Source: Denitromonas iodatirespirans
GTDB taxonomy: Bacteria; Pseudomonadota; Gammaproteobacteria; Burkholderiales; Rhodocyclaceae
Assembly (NCBI RefSeq): GCF_018524365.1
Contig: NZ_JAEKFT010000018.1
Coordinates: 1-64,000, forward strand
DNA: 64,000 nt
Direction: 5' to 3'
Part shown: positions 24,627 through 36,275 of the stretch, in pieces
Layout: the number at the start of each line of letters is the position of its first letter
How positions within the stretch are numbered: position 1 is the stretch's first letter
Program-made: the position numbers and the translations under genes
The notes under the pieces: model-generated
Told to the model about the DNA's origin: nothing
Databases searched by the model: none
Seen by the model: the letters and a program-made list of their open reading frames with translations, nothing else

Positions 24627-26654
24627 ATGATGACCTTTCTTTTCTCTCCTGCCGTTGCGCTGCTCAACCGGCTGCGCTACCCATGGAAGTTCGCTTCCCT
24701 GGCCCTGGTGTCGATGCTTGCCATCGGTTTCTTGCTGGCCGGCCTGATCGACGCCAAGCGCACCGAAATGCGCGCCTTGCAGAACGAGACGGTGGCCGTG
24801 GGGGCGCTGGCCAAAGTGATGGACTTCGTACAGGTGGCCCAGCAGCACGGCGGCCTGTCGGCGGCCGTGCTGGGCGGGCGGGATGCGGCGCTCGAAGCGC
24901 GGCTGGCGAGTACGCGGGAGTCGGTGGCGAGCGCCATCGCCGCCGTCGACACCGCCTATGCCCAGGCCGGCGCCAGTGACGGCGTGATGGCGCTGTGGGC
25001 GAAGAGCAAGGCCCAGTGGCAGAGCATTGCCGACAACGGCATGTCGATGGCGCAGGTGGACAACCGGGCCGCGCATTCGCAGCTGGTGGCGCATGCCCTC
25101 GAGGGAGTGCGCCGGATGGGCGACGAGTTGGGCCTGACCACCGACGCCTCGGCCGATTCGTCGATACTCATCGGCGCCCTGCTGCGCGGCATGCCGGACA
25201 CCGGCGAGCGCCTCGGCCGCCTGCGCGCAATCGGCTCGGGTGCGCTGTCGGCGATGCTGATCAATGCCGACACCAGCTTCCAGCTGAGTGTCCAGATCGG
25301 CGAACTGAACAAGACCCTCGACGACCTGGACGAAAACCTTGCGCGCGCCGCCGAGGCCAACCCCGCGCTCACCGCGGCGATCGGCGGCATGCGCCAGGAG
25401 CTGACCACGGCCGTGGCGCAGATGCGCGGCGAGCTGACCCGCATTCTCGAAAACAATTTCGATACCGCTCCGGCGGCCTTCTTCGAGATCGGCACCAAAG
25501 CCATGGACCTGGTCTTCGGCCAGGCCACGCAAGTGATGCTGCCCACCGTGCAGCAACTGCTCGAGACCCGCTATGCCCATGCGCGGCAGGACTTCGTCGT
25601 CGCCATGGGCGTGTCGCTGTTCGCGGTGCTGATGCTGCTCTATGTCGCCACCGCGGCCTATCTGGCGATTCTCGGCTCGGTGCGCGAACTGAGCGCCGGT
25701 GCCCGGGCCCTCGCCGGTGGCGACCTGACCGCACGCATCGCCTTCACAGCGCGCGACGAGCTACGCGAAGTGGCCGACCAGTTCAACGGCATGGCCAACG
25801 CCTTCGCCGACGTGATCCGCCAGGTTCAGTCCGGTGCCGCGCAGGTCAGCCAGGCCTCGACGGCGTTGGCGCAATCGTCGGCCCAGGTGGCACACAGTTC
25901 CGAGCAGCAAAGCGATGCTGCGTCCAGCATGGCCGCGGCCGTGGAGGAGATGACCGTCGGTATCGACGAGATCAGCCGCCATGCCGGCGTGGCCGAGGAC
26001 ATCTCGACGCGCTCCGGCGCACTGTCCGACGACGGTGCGCATGTGGTGTCCGAAACCGTGGCCGAGATGGAACAGATCGCCCGCGGCGTGAATGACGCCG
26101 CCGATGTCATCGAAAAACTCGGCGCCGCCTCCGAGCAGATATCCTCGATCGTCAAGGCCATCAAGGAAATCGCCGACCAGACCAACCTGCTGGCGCTCAA
26201 CGCCGCCATCGAAGCGGCCCGCGCCGGCGAGACCGGACGCGGCTTTGCCGTGGTGGCCGACGAAGTGCGCAAGCTGGCCGAACGCACCGGTCGTGCCACC
26301 GAAGAAATCTCCACCATGGTCAGCGCCGTGCAACAGGGCACCAGCGACGCGGTCGCCTCCATGCATCACGGCGTGGCGCGGGTGCGCAACGGCGTCGAAC
26401 TGACCTCGCGTGCCGGCGGCTCGATGGAACAGATCCGCGACGGCGCACGCCAGGTGGTGGCCTCGGTCAGCGACATCTCGCTGGCCCTGCGCGAACAAAG
26501 CGCCGCCAGCACCGAGATCGCCCGCAACGTCGAGCGCATCGCCCAGATGGCCGAAGAAAACAACGCCGCCGTCAGCGAAACGGCCAGCACCGCCAACCGC
26601 CTCGAAGGCCTGGCCTCGCAGTTGCAGGGGAATGTGGCGCGCTTCCGGGTGTAA
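24627..26654 (+). CDS. Methyl-accepting chemotaxis protein
   Basis: The 675-residue receptor starts at ATG 24627 behind GAGGA. It has a cytoplasmic N-terminus, membrane segment 1 (about 24-44), a large helical periplasmic sensor (about 45-320) with [15 protein letters not shown] reminiscent of nitrate/nitrite-sensing-like (NIT) domains, membrane segment 2 (about 324-349), a HAMP domain and the long signalling coiled coil with the conserved hairpin tip around [20 protein letters not shown]. It should pass a periplasmic signal to CheA. The ligand is unknown. No other chemotaxis gene is near. Confidence 0.93.
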   Translation: MMTFLFSPAVALLNRLRYPWKFASLALVSMLAIGFLLAGLIDAKRTEMRALQNETVAVGALAKVMDFVQVAQQHGGLSAAVLGGRDAALEARLASTRESVASAIAAVDTAYAQAGASDGVMALWAKSKAQWQSIADNGMSMAQVDNRAAHSQLVAHALEGVRRMGDELGLTTDASADSSILIGALLRGMPDTGERLGRLRAIGSGALSAMLINADTSFQLSVQIGELNKTLDDLDENLARAAEANPALTAAIGGMRQELTTAVAQMRGELTRILENNFDTAPAAFFEIGTKAMDLVFGQATQVMLPTVQQLLETRYAHARQDFVVAMGVSLFAVLMLLYVATAAYLAILGSVRELSAGARALAGGDLTARIAFTARDELREVADQFNGMANAFADVIRQVQSGAAQVSQASTALAQSSAQVAHSSEQQSDAASSMAAAVEEMTVGIDEISRHAGVAEDISTRSGALSDDGAHVVSETVAEMEQIARGVNDAADVIEKLGAASEQISSIVKAIKEIADQTNLLALNAAIEAARAGETGRGFAVVADEVRKLAERTGRATEEISTMVSAVQQGTSDAVASMHHGVARVRNGVELTSRAGGSMEQIRDGARQVVASVSDISLALREQSAASTEIARNVERIAQMAEENNAAVSETASTANRLEGLASQLQGNVARFRV

Positions 26655-26681
26655 GAGACTGTTCACGATCTCCTGAGGCCC

Positions 26682-26771
26682 GTAGGCCGGATGCAGCGCA
26701 GCGGAATCCAGGGGCGGTGGTGGCTCAGGCGATGGCCCCGGATTCCGGCCTGCGGCCTGCATCCGGGCTAC
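26682..26771. repeat. Second copy of the 90-bp REP-like palindrome
   Basis: GTAGGCCGGATGCAG (26682-26696) pairs with CTGCATCCGGGCTAC (26757-26771) with one mismatch, and an inner pair GGAATCC/GGATTCC is kept. It is nearly collinear with the copy at 21773-21862 and lies in the gap between the chemoreceptor and the convergent adenosyltransferase gene. Confidence 0.7.
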
Positions 26772-26790
26772 GAATCACGCCTTGCACCGC

Positions 26791-27342
26791 TCAGGCATTC
26801 TTCCCTTTCTGCCACAGCACATCCCCATGCCCGTCCACCTTGTTGAGGTGACGGCCGAGCACGAAGAGCAGGTCGGACAGGCGGTTGAGGTATTGGCGCG
26901 GGCCGTCGTTCACCGCTTCTTCCTGCGCCAGGCCGACCAGCATGCGTTCGGCGCGGCGGCAGACGGTGCGGCAGAGGTGGGCCTGGGCGGCGGCGCGGGA
27001 GCCGCCGGGGAGGATGAAGTCCTTGAGCGGTGACAGCGATTCGTTCCAGGCGTCGAGCGCGGCTTCGAGTTTGTCGACCTGCTTGGTGGAAATCATGCTC
27101 ATGCCGGGGATGCACACTTCGCCGCCCAGATCGAAGAGGTCGTGCTGCACGTCGGTGAGCAGGGCGCGCACGTCGTCGGGCAGGGTTTCGGTGAGCAGCA
27201 GGCCGACGCAGGCGTTGAGCTCGTCGACCTCGCCCAGCGAGTGGATGCGCAGGCTGTTCTTGGAGACGCGGTTGCCGTCGCCGAGGCCGGTGGTGCCGGC
27301 GTCGCCGGTGCGGGTATAGATCTTGGAGAGGCGGTGTCCCAT
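26791..27342 (-). CDS. PduO-type cob(I)alamin adenosyltransferase
   Basis: The 183-residue protein carries the PduO/MMAB-type ATP-binding start KIYTRTGDAGTTGLGDGNRV and the conserved GEVDELNACVGL, DFILPGGS and CRRAERMLV segments. It transfers adenosyl from ATP to cob(I)alamin in the cytoplasm. A second, unrelated adenosyltransferase (CobO type) is in the cobalamin operon at 38019, so the two may serve salvage and biosynthesis or different conditions. It stands alone and no riboswitch is seen upstream. Confidence 0.93.
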   Translation of the reverse strand: MGHRLSKIYTRTGDAGTTGLGDGNRVSKNSLRIHSLGEVDELNACVGLLLTETLPDDVRALLTDVQHDLFDLGGEVCIPGMSMISTKQVDKLEAALDAWNESLSPLKDFILPGGSRAAAQAHLCRTVCRRAERMLVGLAQEEAVNDGPRQYLNRLSDLLFVLGRHLNKVDGHGDVLWQKGKNA

Positions 27343-27487
27343 GGCGGTGTCGTGTGTTGGTTGAAGTCGTCCGATTGTAGCGGGGGTGGCTTACCAATGC
27401 TTACAACCGGGGTGTCTTCCGTTTGCGGTGGGTCGGCGTTGTTGCGGGTGTGGGCCCCACTCACACAACACGACAAGGAGTCTGACC

Positions 27488-27955
27488 ATGAAACGAATCA
27501 TCACGCTGGGCGCCATTCTCGCTGCATGCACGTTCTCCGTGCCGGCGATGGCGGATCGCGGTGACCGGGTGGATGCTCGCCAGGATCGCCAGCAGCATCG
27601 TATCGAGCGTGGCCTGCGTTCGGGCGATTTGACCCGTCCCGAGGCGCGCCGCCTCGAACGCGGGCAGGATCGCATCGACCGCCTGCAGCACCGGGCCTAT
27701 GCCGATGGCCGTGTGACGCCGCGCGAGCGGGCGCGCATTCATCAGGAAGTGAAACGTCAGGATCGCCACATTTACCGCGAGCGCCATGACCGCCAAGTCG
27801 CGCGGCATGGCGATCGCGGCTGGCATCGCGGCCACGCGCATGCGCCCGCCTATGGCTACTACGGCTACCGGCCGGTGGTGCGCCATGTGCCGGTGCACCG
27901 TCGTGTCATCGTCGATCGCGAACCGAGCATTTCCCTGATCCTCAATCTCCCGTAA
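27488..27955 (+). CDS. Periplasmic Arg/His-rich hypothetical protein
   Basis: ATG 27488 follows AAGGAG and gives 155 residues with a clear signal peptide (MKRIITLGAILAACTFSVPAMA). The mature protein has a helical, very basic part (about 25-105) with the repeat-like pattern R-x-x-x-GLRSGDLTRPEARRLERGQ, then a His/Tyr-rich tail (HRGHAHAPAYGYYGYRP). The family is recognisable as a recurring proteobacterial type but I know no function. A helical, charged exported protein of this kind could bind polyanions or metals. Short hairpins in the following gap may end it. Confidence 0.75.
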   Translation: MKRIITLGAILAACTFSVPAMADRGDRVDARQDRQQHRIERGLRSGDLTRPEARRLERGQDRIDRLQHRAYADGRVTPRERARIHQEVKRQDRHIYRERHDRQVARHGDRGWHRGHAHAPAYGYYGYRPVVRHVPVHRRVIVDREPSISLILNLP

Positions 27956-28157
27956 GCCGGCCTGCGCCGGCCTCTCCGCGACCCGCCCATCGGTCCGTCC
28001 GGTGCTGCGGGTCGATCGCGCCCGGAGGCGGCGTGGCGGCGGGATCGCGGGCGGATATCGGTGCCGGCGGGCGTCCCGATTGTGCAAAGCGCCATGCTAA
28101 GATGCCCGCTTTGATTTCACACCGGCGCGCGCCGCCGGCAGAGCCCGAATCGCCACC

Positions 28158-30788
<2,631 letters not shown>

Positions 30789-30811
30789 CACGCGCACATC
30801 CTGCAACACCC

Positions 30812-30838
30812 ACGGGCCGGCACAACCGGCCCGTTTCT
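30812..30838 (+). terminator. Rho-independent terminator after alaS
   Basis: ACGGGCCGG (30812-30820) and CCGGCCCGT (30826-30834) pair perfectly around CACAA, followed by TTTCTATTT. It is 24 bp after the alaS stop and precedes the threonine aldolase gene. Confidence 0.8.
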
Positions 30839-30886
30839 ATTTCAGCGCTAAGATTTCACCAAAAGTGAATCCAACGGAGACCTGCC

Positions 30887-31933
30887 ATGCAACAACATTT
30901 CGCCAGCGACAACTACGCCGGCATCTGCCCCGAGGCCACCGCCGCTCTGCTGGAGGCCAACACCGGCCACGCCCCGGCCTATGGCGATGACGACTACACC
31001 CGCCAGGTCTCCGACCGCCTGCGCGAAGTCTTCGAGACCGACTGCGACGTGTATTTCGTGTTCAACGGCACGGCCGCCAACTCGCTGGCGCTGGCCACAC
31101 TCTGCCAGTCCTACCACAGCGTGATCTGCCATCCGCTGGCGCATGTGGAAACCGATGAATGCGGCGCGCCGGAGTTCTTTTCCAACGGCGCCAAGCTGCT
31201 GACCGCCGCCGGCGAGCAGGGGCGGCTCACGCCGGAGGCGATCACCGAGGTGGCAACCCGGCGCAGCGACCTGCACTTTCCCAAGCCGCGCGGCCTCACG
31301 CTGACCCAGACCACCGAGGTCGGCACGCTCTACCGGCCCGACCAGGTCGCCACCATTGCCGACACCGCCCGCCGCCTCGGCCTGCGGGTGCACATGGATG
31401 GCGCCCGTTTCGCCAACGCGGTGGCGGCGCTCGACGTGGCGCCGGCCGACATCACCTGGCGCGCCGGCGTCGATGTGCTGTGCTTCGGCGGCACCAAGAT
31501 GGGCCTGCCGGTGGGCGAGGCGGTGGTGTTCTTCGACCGCAAGCTGTCCGAGGATTTCGCCTGGCGCTGCAAGCAGGCCGGCCAGCTGGCCTCCAAGATG
31601 CGCTTTCTGTCCGCGCCGTGGCTGGGCATGCTGACTGACGAGGTCTGGCTCAAGCATGCACGCCACGCCAACGCCATGGCACAGCGCCTGAGCGCGGGGC
31701 TGGTGGCGGCGGGTATCGAACTGCTGTTCCCGACAGAAGCCAATGGCGTCTTCGCCCGCCTGCCGGCGGCGGTCGAGGCCGGCCTGCGCGCCAAGGGGTG
31801 GCGTTTCTACACCTTCATCGGCGCGGGCGGCGCGCGCTTCATGTGTGGCTGGGACACGCTGCCGGCCACGGTCGACGCCATCCTGGCCGACATCCGCCAC
31901 CTCACCGGAGCGAGCGATGCGATTCGATCCTGA
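30887..31933 (+). CDS. Low-specificity L-threonine aldolase
   Basis: The 348-residue protein is a fold-type I PLP enzyme of the threonine aldolase / beta-eliminating lyase group: FASDNYAGICPEA at the N-terminus, FVFNGTAANSLAL, HMDGARFANA and the PLP lysine in CFGGTKMG. It splits threonine (or allo-threonine) into glycine and acetaldehyde. ATG 30887 follows GGAGA. Its 3' end overlaps the NUDIX gene start by 17 bases, so the two are likely co-translated. Confidence 0.94.
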   Translation: MQQHFASDNYAGICPEATAALLEANTGHAPAYGDDDYTRQVSDRLREVFETDCDVYFVFNGTAANSLALATLCQSYHSVICHPLAHVETDECGAPEFFSNGAKLLTAAGEQGRLTPEAITEVATRRSDLHFPKPRGLTLTQTTEVGTLYRPDQVATIADTARRLGLRVHMDGARFANAVAALDVAPADITWRAGVDVLCFGGTKMGLPVGEAVVFFDRKLSEDFAWRCKQAGQLASKMRFLSAPWLGMLTDEVWLKHARHANAMAQRLSAGLVAAGIELLFPTEANGVFARLPAAVEAGLRAKGWRFYTFIGAGGARFMCGWDTLPATVDAILADIRHLTGASDAIRS

Positions 31934-32435
31934 CGAATGGCGCTTCTGCCCGCGCTGCGGCTCGGGCCTGACCGACGCCCACATCGGCGAGCTGCCGCGC
32001 CGCGTCTGCCCCGACGCTGCCTGCGGCTTCATCGCCTGGGGCAATCCGGTGCCGGTGGTGTGCGCGCTCATCGAGTGTGTCGACCGCGACGGCCACATGC
32101 TGCTGGCACGCAACGCGGCCTGGCCGGAGGGCAAGTTCGCGCTGGTCACCGGCTTCCTGGAGCGCGACGAGGCGCCGGATGTTGCCGTCGCCCGCGAGGT
32201 CAAGGAGGAGACCGGCCTAGACACCCAGGCGGTGCATTGGATCGGCAACTACAACTTTGCCGACGCCAACCAGGTGCTGCTGGTGTACCACGTGCAGGCG
32301 ACGGGCGAAATTGCGCTCAACGAAGAGCTGGCCGAGGTGAAGCTGATCCCCAAGGACAAGCTCAAGGGCTGGGAGCGGGGCACCGGTTACGCCGTGATGG
32401 AGTGGCTGGCGACCCGCTCGATCGAGGGCGATTAG
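31917..32435 (+). CDS. NUDIX hydrolase with N-terminal zinc ribbon
   Basis: ATG 31917 lies inside the end of the threonine aldolase gene and gives 172 residues. Residues about 8-40 hold two cysteine pairs (CPRCGS and CPDAAC), typical of a zinc ribbon as in NudC-like enzymes. The NUDIX box GFLERDEAPDVAVAREVKEE is complete with the glutamates needed for magnesium. It should hydrolyse a nucleoside diphosphate derivative, but lacks the NudC N-terminal domain, so NADH specificity is not implied. Confidence 0.87.
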   Translation: MRFDPDEWRFCPRCGSGLTDAHIGELPRRVCPDAACGFIAWGNPVPVVCALIECVDRDGHMLLARNAAWPEGKFALVTGFLERDEAPDVAVAREVKEETGLDTQAVHWIGNYNFADANQVLLVYHVQATGEIALNEELAEVKLIPKDKLKGWERGTGYAVMEWLATRSIEGD

Positions 32436-32439
32436 GCGC

Positions 32440-33639
32440 TCACCGGGCGCGCGCGGTGTCGGCCGCTGCGGCGCGCGGCGCGGCCTCGCGGGCAGTGCCC
32501 AGATGCAGCGCCGCCAGCCCCAGCACCAGCCCCCAGAAGGCGCTGCCCAGGTCGAACAGGGTGAGCCCCGAGGCGGTGACGAGGAAGCAGACCAGCGCCG
32601 CCTCGCGTTCGCGCTCGCCGGCCAGGGCGCCGGCCAGGCTGTTGCCGATGGTGCCCAGCAGGGCGATGCCGGCGATGGCCACCACCAGCGCGGCGGGCAG
32701 GGCGTCGAACAGCCCGGCGACGGTGGCGCCGAAAACACCGGTGAGCAGGTAGAAGCCGCCGGCCCACATCGAGGCCAGGTAGCGGCGCGCCGGGTCGGGG
32801 TCGGCATCGCGGCTCATGCAGATGGCCGCGGTGATGGCCGCCAGGTTGAAGGCGAAGCCGCCGAAGGGCGCCAGCACCAGGCCGGTGGCACCGGTCCAGC
32901 CGATCAGCGGCGAGGCCGGAGTGTCGTAGCCGTTGGCGCGCAGCACGGCGAGGCCGGGCAGGTTTTGCGAGGCCATGGTGACGATGAACAGCGGCAGGCC
33001 GACGCCGATCAGGGCCGGGAAGGAAAACTCCGGCATCGTGAACACCGGCCGGGCCAGGGCGATGTCGACCGCATCGAAACGGATCCCGCCCTGGGCGGCG
33101 GCCAGCGCCAGCCCGGCGAGCAGGGTCAGCGGCACGGCGAAGCGCGGCAACAGGCGGCGGGCGAGCAGGTAGGTGAGCAGCATCAGCGCCACCAGCGCCA
33201 GCTCGCTACCCATCGCGGTGAACACCTGCAGGCCGAAGCGCAGTAGGATGCCGGCCAGCATGGCCCCGGCCAGCGCGCGCGGCACATGGCGCATGATGCG
33301 GTCGAACAGGCCGAAGACGCCGCACAGCGTGATCAAGAGCGAGGAGAAGAGGAAGGCGCCCACCGCTTCGCCCATGCTCAGGCCGGCCAGCGCGGTCACC
33401 AGCAGGGCGGCGCCCGGGGTCGACCAGGCGGTGAGCACCGGGGTGCGGTAGGCCAGCGACAGGCCGATGCAGGTCACGCCCATGCCGAGCCCGAGTGCCC
33501 ACATCCAGGAGCCGAGCTGCGCCGCCGTGGCGCCGGCGGCCGAGGCGGCCTGGAAGATGATGGCGGCGGAGCTGGTGTAGCCCACCAGCACGGCGACGAA
33601 ACCGGCGACGAGGTGTGAGGGGCTGAGGTGCTTGAACAT
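32440..33639 (-). CDS. benE: BenE-family benzoate/H+ symporter
   Basis: The 399-residue membrane protein has about 11-12 hydrophobic segments and the BenE family signatures: the start SPSHLVAGFVAVLVGYTSSA, AWSTPGAALL and GGFAFNLAAITAAI. BenE proteins import benzoate or related aromatic acids. It is divergent from an XRE-cupin regulator at 33759, with a pair of palindromic operators between them. No benzoate degradation gene is next to it in the window, so the substrate may differ. Confidence 0.92.
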   Translation of the reverse strand: MFKHLSPSHLVAGFVAVLVGYTSSAAIIFQAASAAGATAAQLGSWMWALGLGMGVTCIGLSLAYRTPVLTAWSTPGAALLVTALAGLSMGEAVGAFLFSSLLITLCGVFGLFDRIMRHVPRALAGAMLAGILLRFGLQVFTAMGSELALVALMLLTYLLARRLLPRFAVPLTLLAGLALAAAQGGIRFDAVDIALARPVFTMPEFSFPALIGVGLPLFIVTMASQNLPGLAVLRANGYDTPASPLIGWTGATGLVLAPFGGFAFNLAAITAAICMSRDADPDPARRYLASMWAGGFYLLTGVFGATVAGLFDALPAALVVAIAGIALLGTIGNSLAGALAGEREREAALVCFLVTASGLTLFDLGSAFWGLVLGLAALHLGTAREAAPRAAAADTARAR

Positions 33640-33669
33640 GGGCGTTCCTGATCGGATGGTGTAGCATCG

Positions 33670-33720
33670 TGTGCGTTTTAGCGCACAGCGAAGCCTAGCA
33701 GACGTGCGCTAAAACGCACA
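33670..33720. promoter_or_regulatory. Twin palindromic operators between benE and its regulator
   Basis: TGTGCGTTTTAGCGCAC (33670-33686) is perfectly inverted at 33704-33720, a 17-base inverted repeat with 17 bases between arms. Each arm is itself a dyad (TGTGCG-TTTTAG-CGCACA, and one mismatch in the right arm), so the layout is two operators facing each other about 34 bases apart. Placed between benE and the XRE-cupin gene, it probably binds that regulator. Confidence 0.75.
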
Positions 33721-33758
33721 AGCGCGATCTGCCATCACCTCAACACGTCCGGGCCGCC

Positions 33759-34352
33759 ATGGAACACACCAGCCAATACCTCGCCGACACCTTGCGATCC
33801 CTGCGCCGGCAGCGCCACTGGAGCCTGGACCAGGCCGCCGCGGAAACCGGCGTCAGCAAGGCCATGCTGGGGCAGATCGAACGCGGCGAGTCCAGCCCCA
33901 CGGTGGCCACCCTGTGGAAGATCGCCAGCGGCTTTCATGAATCGCTCTCCACCTTTCTCGAACCGGCGCCCGTGGAGGCCGATTGCGCGCCAGTGTTCCG
34001 CCATGCCGACACGCTGCGGATGCAGCCGGCGAACGAGGGCATGCTGGTGGCGCCGCTGTTTCCCTACGAGCCGCGCTTCGGTTTCGAGGTGTTCGAGCTG
34101 ACCCTGCTGCCGGGCTACGAGCGCCGCTCCGAGCCGCACGAAGCTGGCGTCACCGAGCATGTGCTGGTGGTGCGTGGCGCCATGGAGGTGCTGGTGGCGG
34201 GGCGCTGGGTGGCGCTGGGCGCGTCGGAGGCGGTGCGCTTCGCCGCCGACCAGCCGCACGGCTATCGCAACCCGGGCGAGGTGCCGGTCGTCTTTCATAA
34301 CCTGATCCACTACGCCCACCGCTGGGGGATCGCCCCGCCGAATGGCGGGTAG
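33759..34352 (+). CDS. XRE-family regulator with C-terminal cupin domain
   Basis: The 197-residue protein has an N-terminal XRE helix-turn-helix (about 9-65, LRRQRHWSLDQAAAETGVSKAMLG and IERGESSPTVATLWKIA) and a C-terminal cupin_2 sensor domain (about 105-185, with RRSEPHEAGVTEHVLVV and FAADQPHGYRNPGE). Such proteins repress neighbouring uptake or amino-acid genes until a small ligand binds the cupin. It is divergent from benE across the twin operator. Confidence 0.93.
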   Translation: MEHTSQYLADTLRSLRRQRHWSLDQAAAETGVSKAMLGQIERGESSPTVATLWKIASGFHESLSTFLEPAPVEADCAPVFRHADTLRMQPANEGMLVAPLFPYEPRFGFEVFELTLLPGYERRSEPHEAGVTEHVLVVRGAMEVLVAGRWVALGASEAVRFAADQPHGYRNPGEVPVVFHNLIHYAHRWGIAPPNGG

Positions 34353-34445
34353 TGTCGCGGGCGACGCGCAACGGTCGGGCGTGGCACCGCCCAGGCCGTC
34401 GGTTAGACTGGCCGCACTGAATTCCTGAGCTACCGGAGCCCCGCC

Positions 34446-34667
34446 ATGTCATCTGCCTGGAGCTGTCCGCACGATCTCAACGGTATCTGCCAGCGCGTCA
34501 AGGGCGCCATCTGCTCGCCCGGCATGCGCGGCTGCGAACTGGAAGGCAAGGTGCGCTTTGCGCGCGATGAGATGAACCTGTCGAGAAAGCCGCGTCGGGC
34601 AAGGCCGGTCGAGGCGGAAAAGAAGGCGAAGGACGAACCCGCGAGGAAGCGGCGCTTGCCGTTCTGA
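34446..34667 (+). CDS. Small four-cysteine protein, unknown function
   Basis: This 73-residue protein has evenly spaced cysteines at 7, 15, 23 and 30 (spacings 7, 7 and 6) in SCPHDLNGIC...ICSPGMRGC, then a highly basic, lysine/arginine-rich tail. The spacing could hold a zinc or iron-sulfur site, and the tail could bind nucleic acid; both are inference. A GGAG site precedes ATG 34446. I recognise no named family. Confidence 0.65.
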   Translation: MSSAWSCPHDLNGICQRVKGAICSPGMRGCELEGKVRFARDEMNLSRKPRRARPVEAEKKAKDEPARKRRLPF

Positions 34668-34689
34668 CGGCGTCGCGGCGGTGGGCGGT

Positions 34690-34712
34690 GCGGTGGCGGA
34701 TGATGCCACCGC
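34690..34712. terminator. Hairpin between two convergent genes
   Basis: GCGGTGGC (34690-34697) and GCCACCGC (34705-34712) form a perfect 8-base stem with a seven-base loop, between the four-cysteine protein and the Fur-family gene. No U tract is seen, so it is a weak bidirectional terminator candidate. Confidence 0.4.
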
Positions 34713-34723
34713 GGCCGGACCGG

Positions 34724-35140
34724 TCAGGGCTTGCGGTCGCGCACGCGGATGATGACGTCCACCTCGTCCAGTTGCAGGCCGGGCGGCAGGTCGGGCAGGC
34801 CGACGACCTGCAGCTCATCGGCCGACACGTCGATGAGCGTGCCCTGCTCCGCGTTGTAGAGGTGGTAGTGGGGATCGGTGTTCGAGTCGAACACGATGCG
34901 TTCCGGATCGACAATCAGTTCGCGTACCAATTTCTTTTCCCTGAACAGCCTAAGCGTGTTGTAGACCGTGGCGCGGGAGGTCTCCGGCACGCTTTGTTGA
35001 ACCTTGGCCAATACCTGATCGGCGGACAGGTGCGTATGCTGCGAGAGCATGACGCGCGCAATCTCGACGCGCTGCAGCGTGACGGGAATACCCGCGTTTC
35101 GCAGGATGTCCGCCATTTCTCGCATCGTCGAGGGGGTCAT
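34724..35140 (-). CDS. Fur-family metalloregulator (PerR/Irr-like)
   Basis: The 138-residue protein has the Fur winged helix (GIPVTLQRVEIARVML, then HLSADQVLAKV and SRATVYNTLRLF) and a metal-site segment DPHYHLYN. It contains no cysteine at all, so it lacks the structural CxxC zinc site of classical Fur and Zur; this fits PerR/Irr-like members with only the regulatory metal site. It lies just downstream of ccpA (cytochrome c peroxidase), supporting a role in peroxide or haem-iron response. ATG 35140 follows AAGGAG. Confidence 0.88.
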   Translation of the reverse strand: MTPSTMREMADILRNAGIPVTLQRVEIARVMLSQHTHLSADQVLAKVQQSVPETSRATVYNTLRLFREKKLVRELIVDPERIVFDSNTDPHYHLYNAEQGTLIDVSADELQVVGLPDLPPGLQLDEVDVIIRVRDRKP

Positions 35141-35231
35141 GAGGGGGTCTCCTTGGTGGGCGGTCGGTCCGGTCTGTTCAACGTTGCCGGTTGCCGCCCA
35201 GTGTAAGGGCCAGCCGCCGCGTTGGAAACCG

Positions 35232-35257
35232 GCGGCGCGGGATCTTGCCCGCGCCGC
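35232..35257 (-). terminator. Hairpin between ccpA and the Fur-family gene
   Basis: GCGGCGCGGG (35232-35241) and CCCGCGCCGC (35248-35257) form a perfect 10-base stem with a six-base loop, 16 bp after the ccpA stop on the minus strand. A short T-rich stretch is lacking, so termination may be partial and allow read-through into the regulator gene. Confidence 0.5.
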
Positions 35258-35273
35258 GCCCGGTTCGGGACGT

Positions 35274-36275
35274 TCAGAAGGGCTTGGGACGCGGGGTCGC
35301 GTCGGTCGAAGGCGGCAGTATCGGCAGCGTGAAGGCGGGCTGGTCGCCGGTCAGCGTCTTGAGGAAGGCGACGATGTTCGCATTCTCTTCGGCACTGAAG
35401 GTCCGGCCCAGCTGCAGGCGGCCCATGATGTCGACCGCTTCGGTCAGGGTGTTGGCGGCGCCGTCATGGAAGTACGGATAGGTCATCTCCACGTTGCGCA
35501 GCGTCGGCACCTTGAAGTTGAAACGGTCGGCGTCCTTGCCGGTGACGGCCGAACGCCCTTCGGCCGGGCTCTTGGCCTGGTACGGCTCGACCACGCCCAT
35601 CTTCTGGAAGGAGTTGCCGCCGACCGCTTCGCCGTTGTGGCAGGCGATACAGCCGCTGTCCTTGAACAAGGCGTAGCCGGCTTTTTCCTTGGCGCTCAGG
35701 GCATCCTGCTTGCCGAGCAGCCACTGGTCGAAGCGCGCGTTGGGCGTTACCAGGGTTTTCTCGAATTCGGCGATGGCCAGGGTCACTTCATCGATGTCGA
35801 TCTTGTCCTTGCCGAAGACCATCTTGAACTCCCGCACATAGCCCGGAATGGACTGGAGCACGTCCACCGCCAGGGTGTGCGTGAAGGCCATCTCGCCCGG
35901 GTTGGCGATCGGGCCACCGGCCTGCGCCTTGAGGTCGGCCGCCCGGCCGTCCCAGAACTGGGCGACGTTCAGGCTGGAATTGAGCACCGTCGGCGCATTG
36001 ATCGGCCCTTGCTGCCACTTGTCGCCGATGGAGGTGGGCAGATTGTCGGTGCCGCCCATCGACAGGTTGTGACAGGAGTTGCACGAGATGAAACCCGATT
36101 TGGACAGGCGCGGATCGAAATACAGCTTCTTGCCCAGTTCCGCCATGCCGATGTTGATGCTCTGCGGCGGCTGGATGACCGAGATGGGTTCGTCGGATGC
36201 GGCCATGGTCGTGCCGGGCAACAGGGCACCAAGCCCGAGGGCAATGGCCAGTGCGTTCAGTCGAAGTGCTTTCAT
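35274..36275 (-). CDS. ccpA: Diheme cytochrome c peroxidase
   Basis: ATG 36275 has an optimal GGAGGAAGTC site and gives 333 residues: a signal peptide (about 1-25, ending TMA), then the bacterial diheme peroxidase fold with two haem motifs, CNSCH and CIACH, and the family segments FDPRLSKSGFISC, PTVLNSS and FDQWLLGKQDALS. It reduces hydrogen peroxide in the periplasm with electrons from cytochrome c or azurin. The Fur-family gene lies next on the same strand. Confidence 0.95.
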   Translation of the reverse strand: MKALRLNALAIALGLGALLPGTTMAASDEPISVIQPPQSINIGMAELGKKLYFDPRLSKSGFISCNSCHNLSMGGTDNLPTSIGDKWQQGPINAPTVLNSSLNVAQFWDGRAADLKAQAGGPIANPGEMAFTHTLAVDVLQSIPGYVREFKMVFGKDKIDIDEVTLAIAEFEKTLVTPNARFDQWLLGKQDALSAKEKAGYALFKDSGCIACHNGEAVGGNSFQKMGVVEPYQAKSPAEGRSAVTGKDADRFNFKVPTLRNVEMTYPYFHDGAANTLTEAVDIMGRLQLGRTFSAEENANIVAFLKTLTGDQPAFTLPILPPSTDATPRPKPF

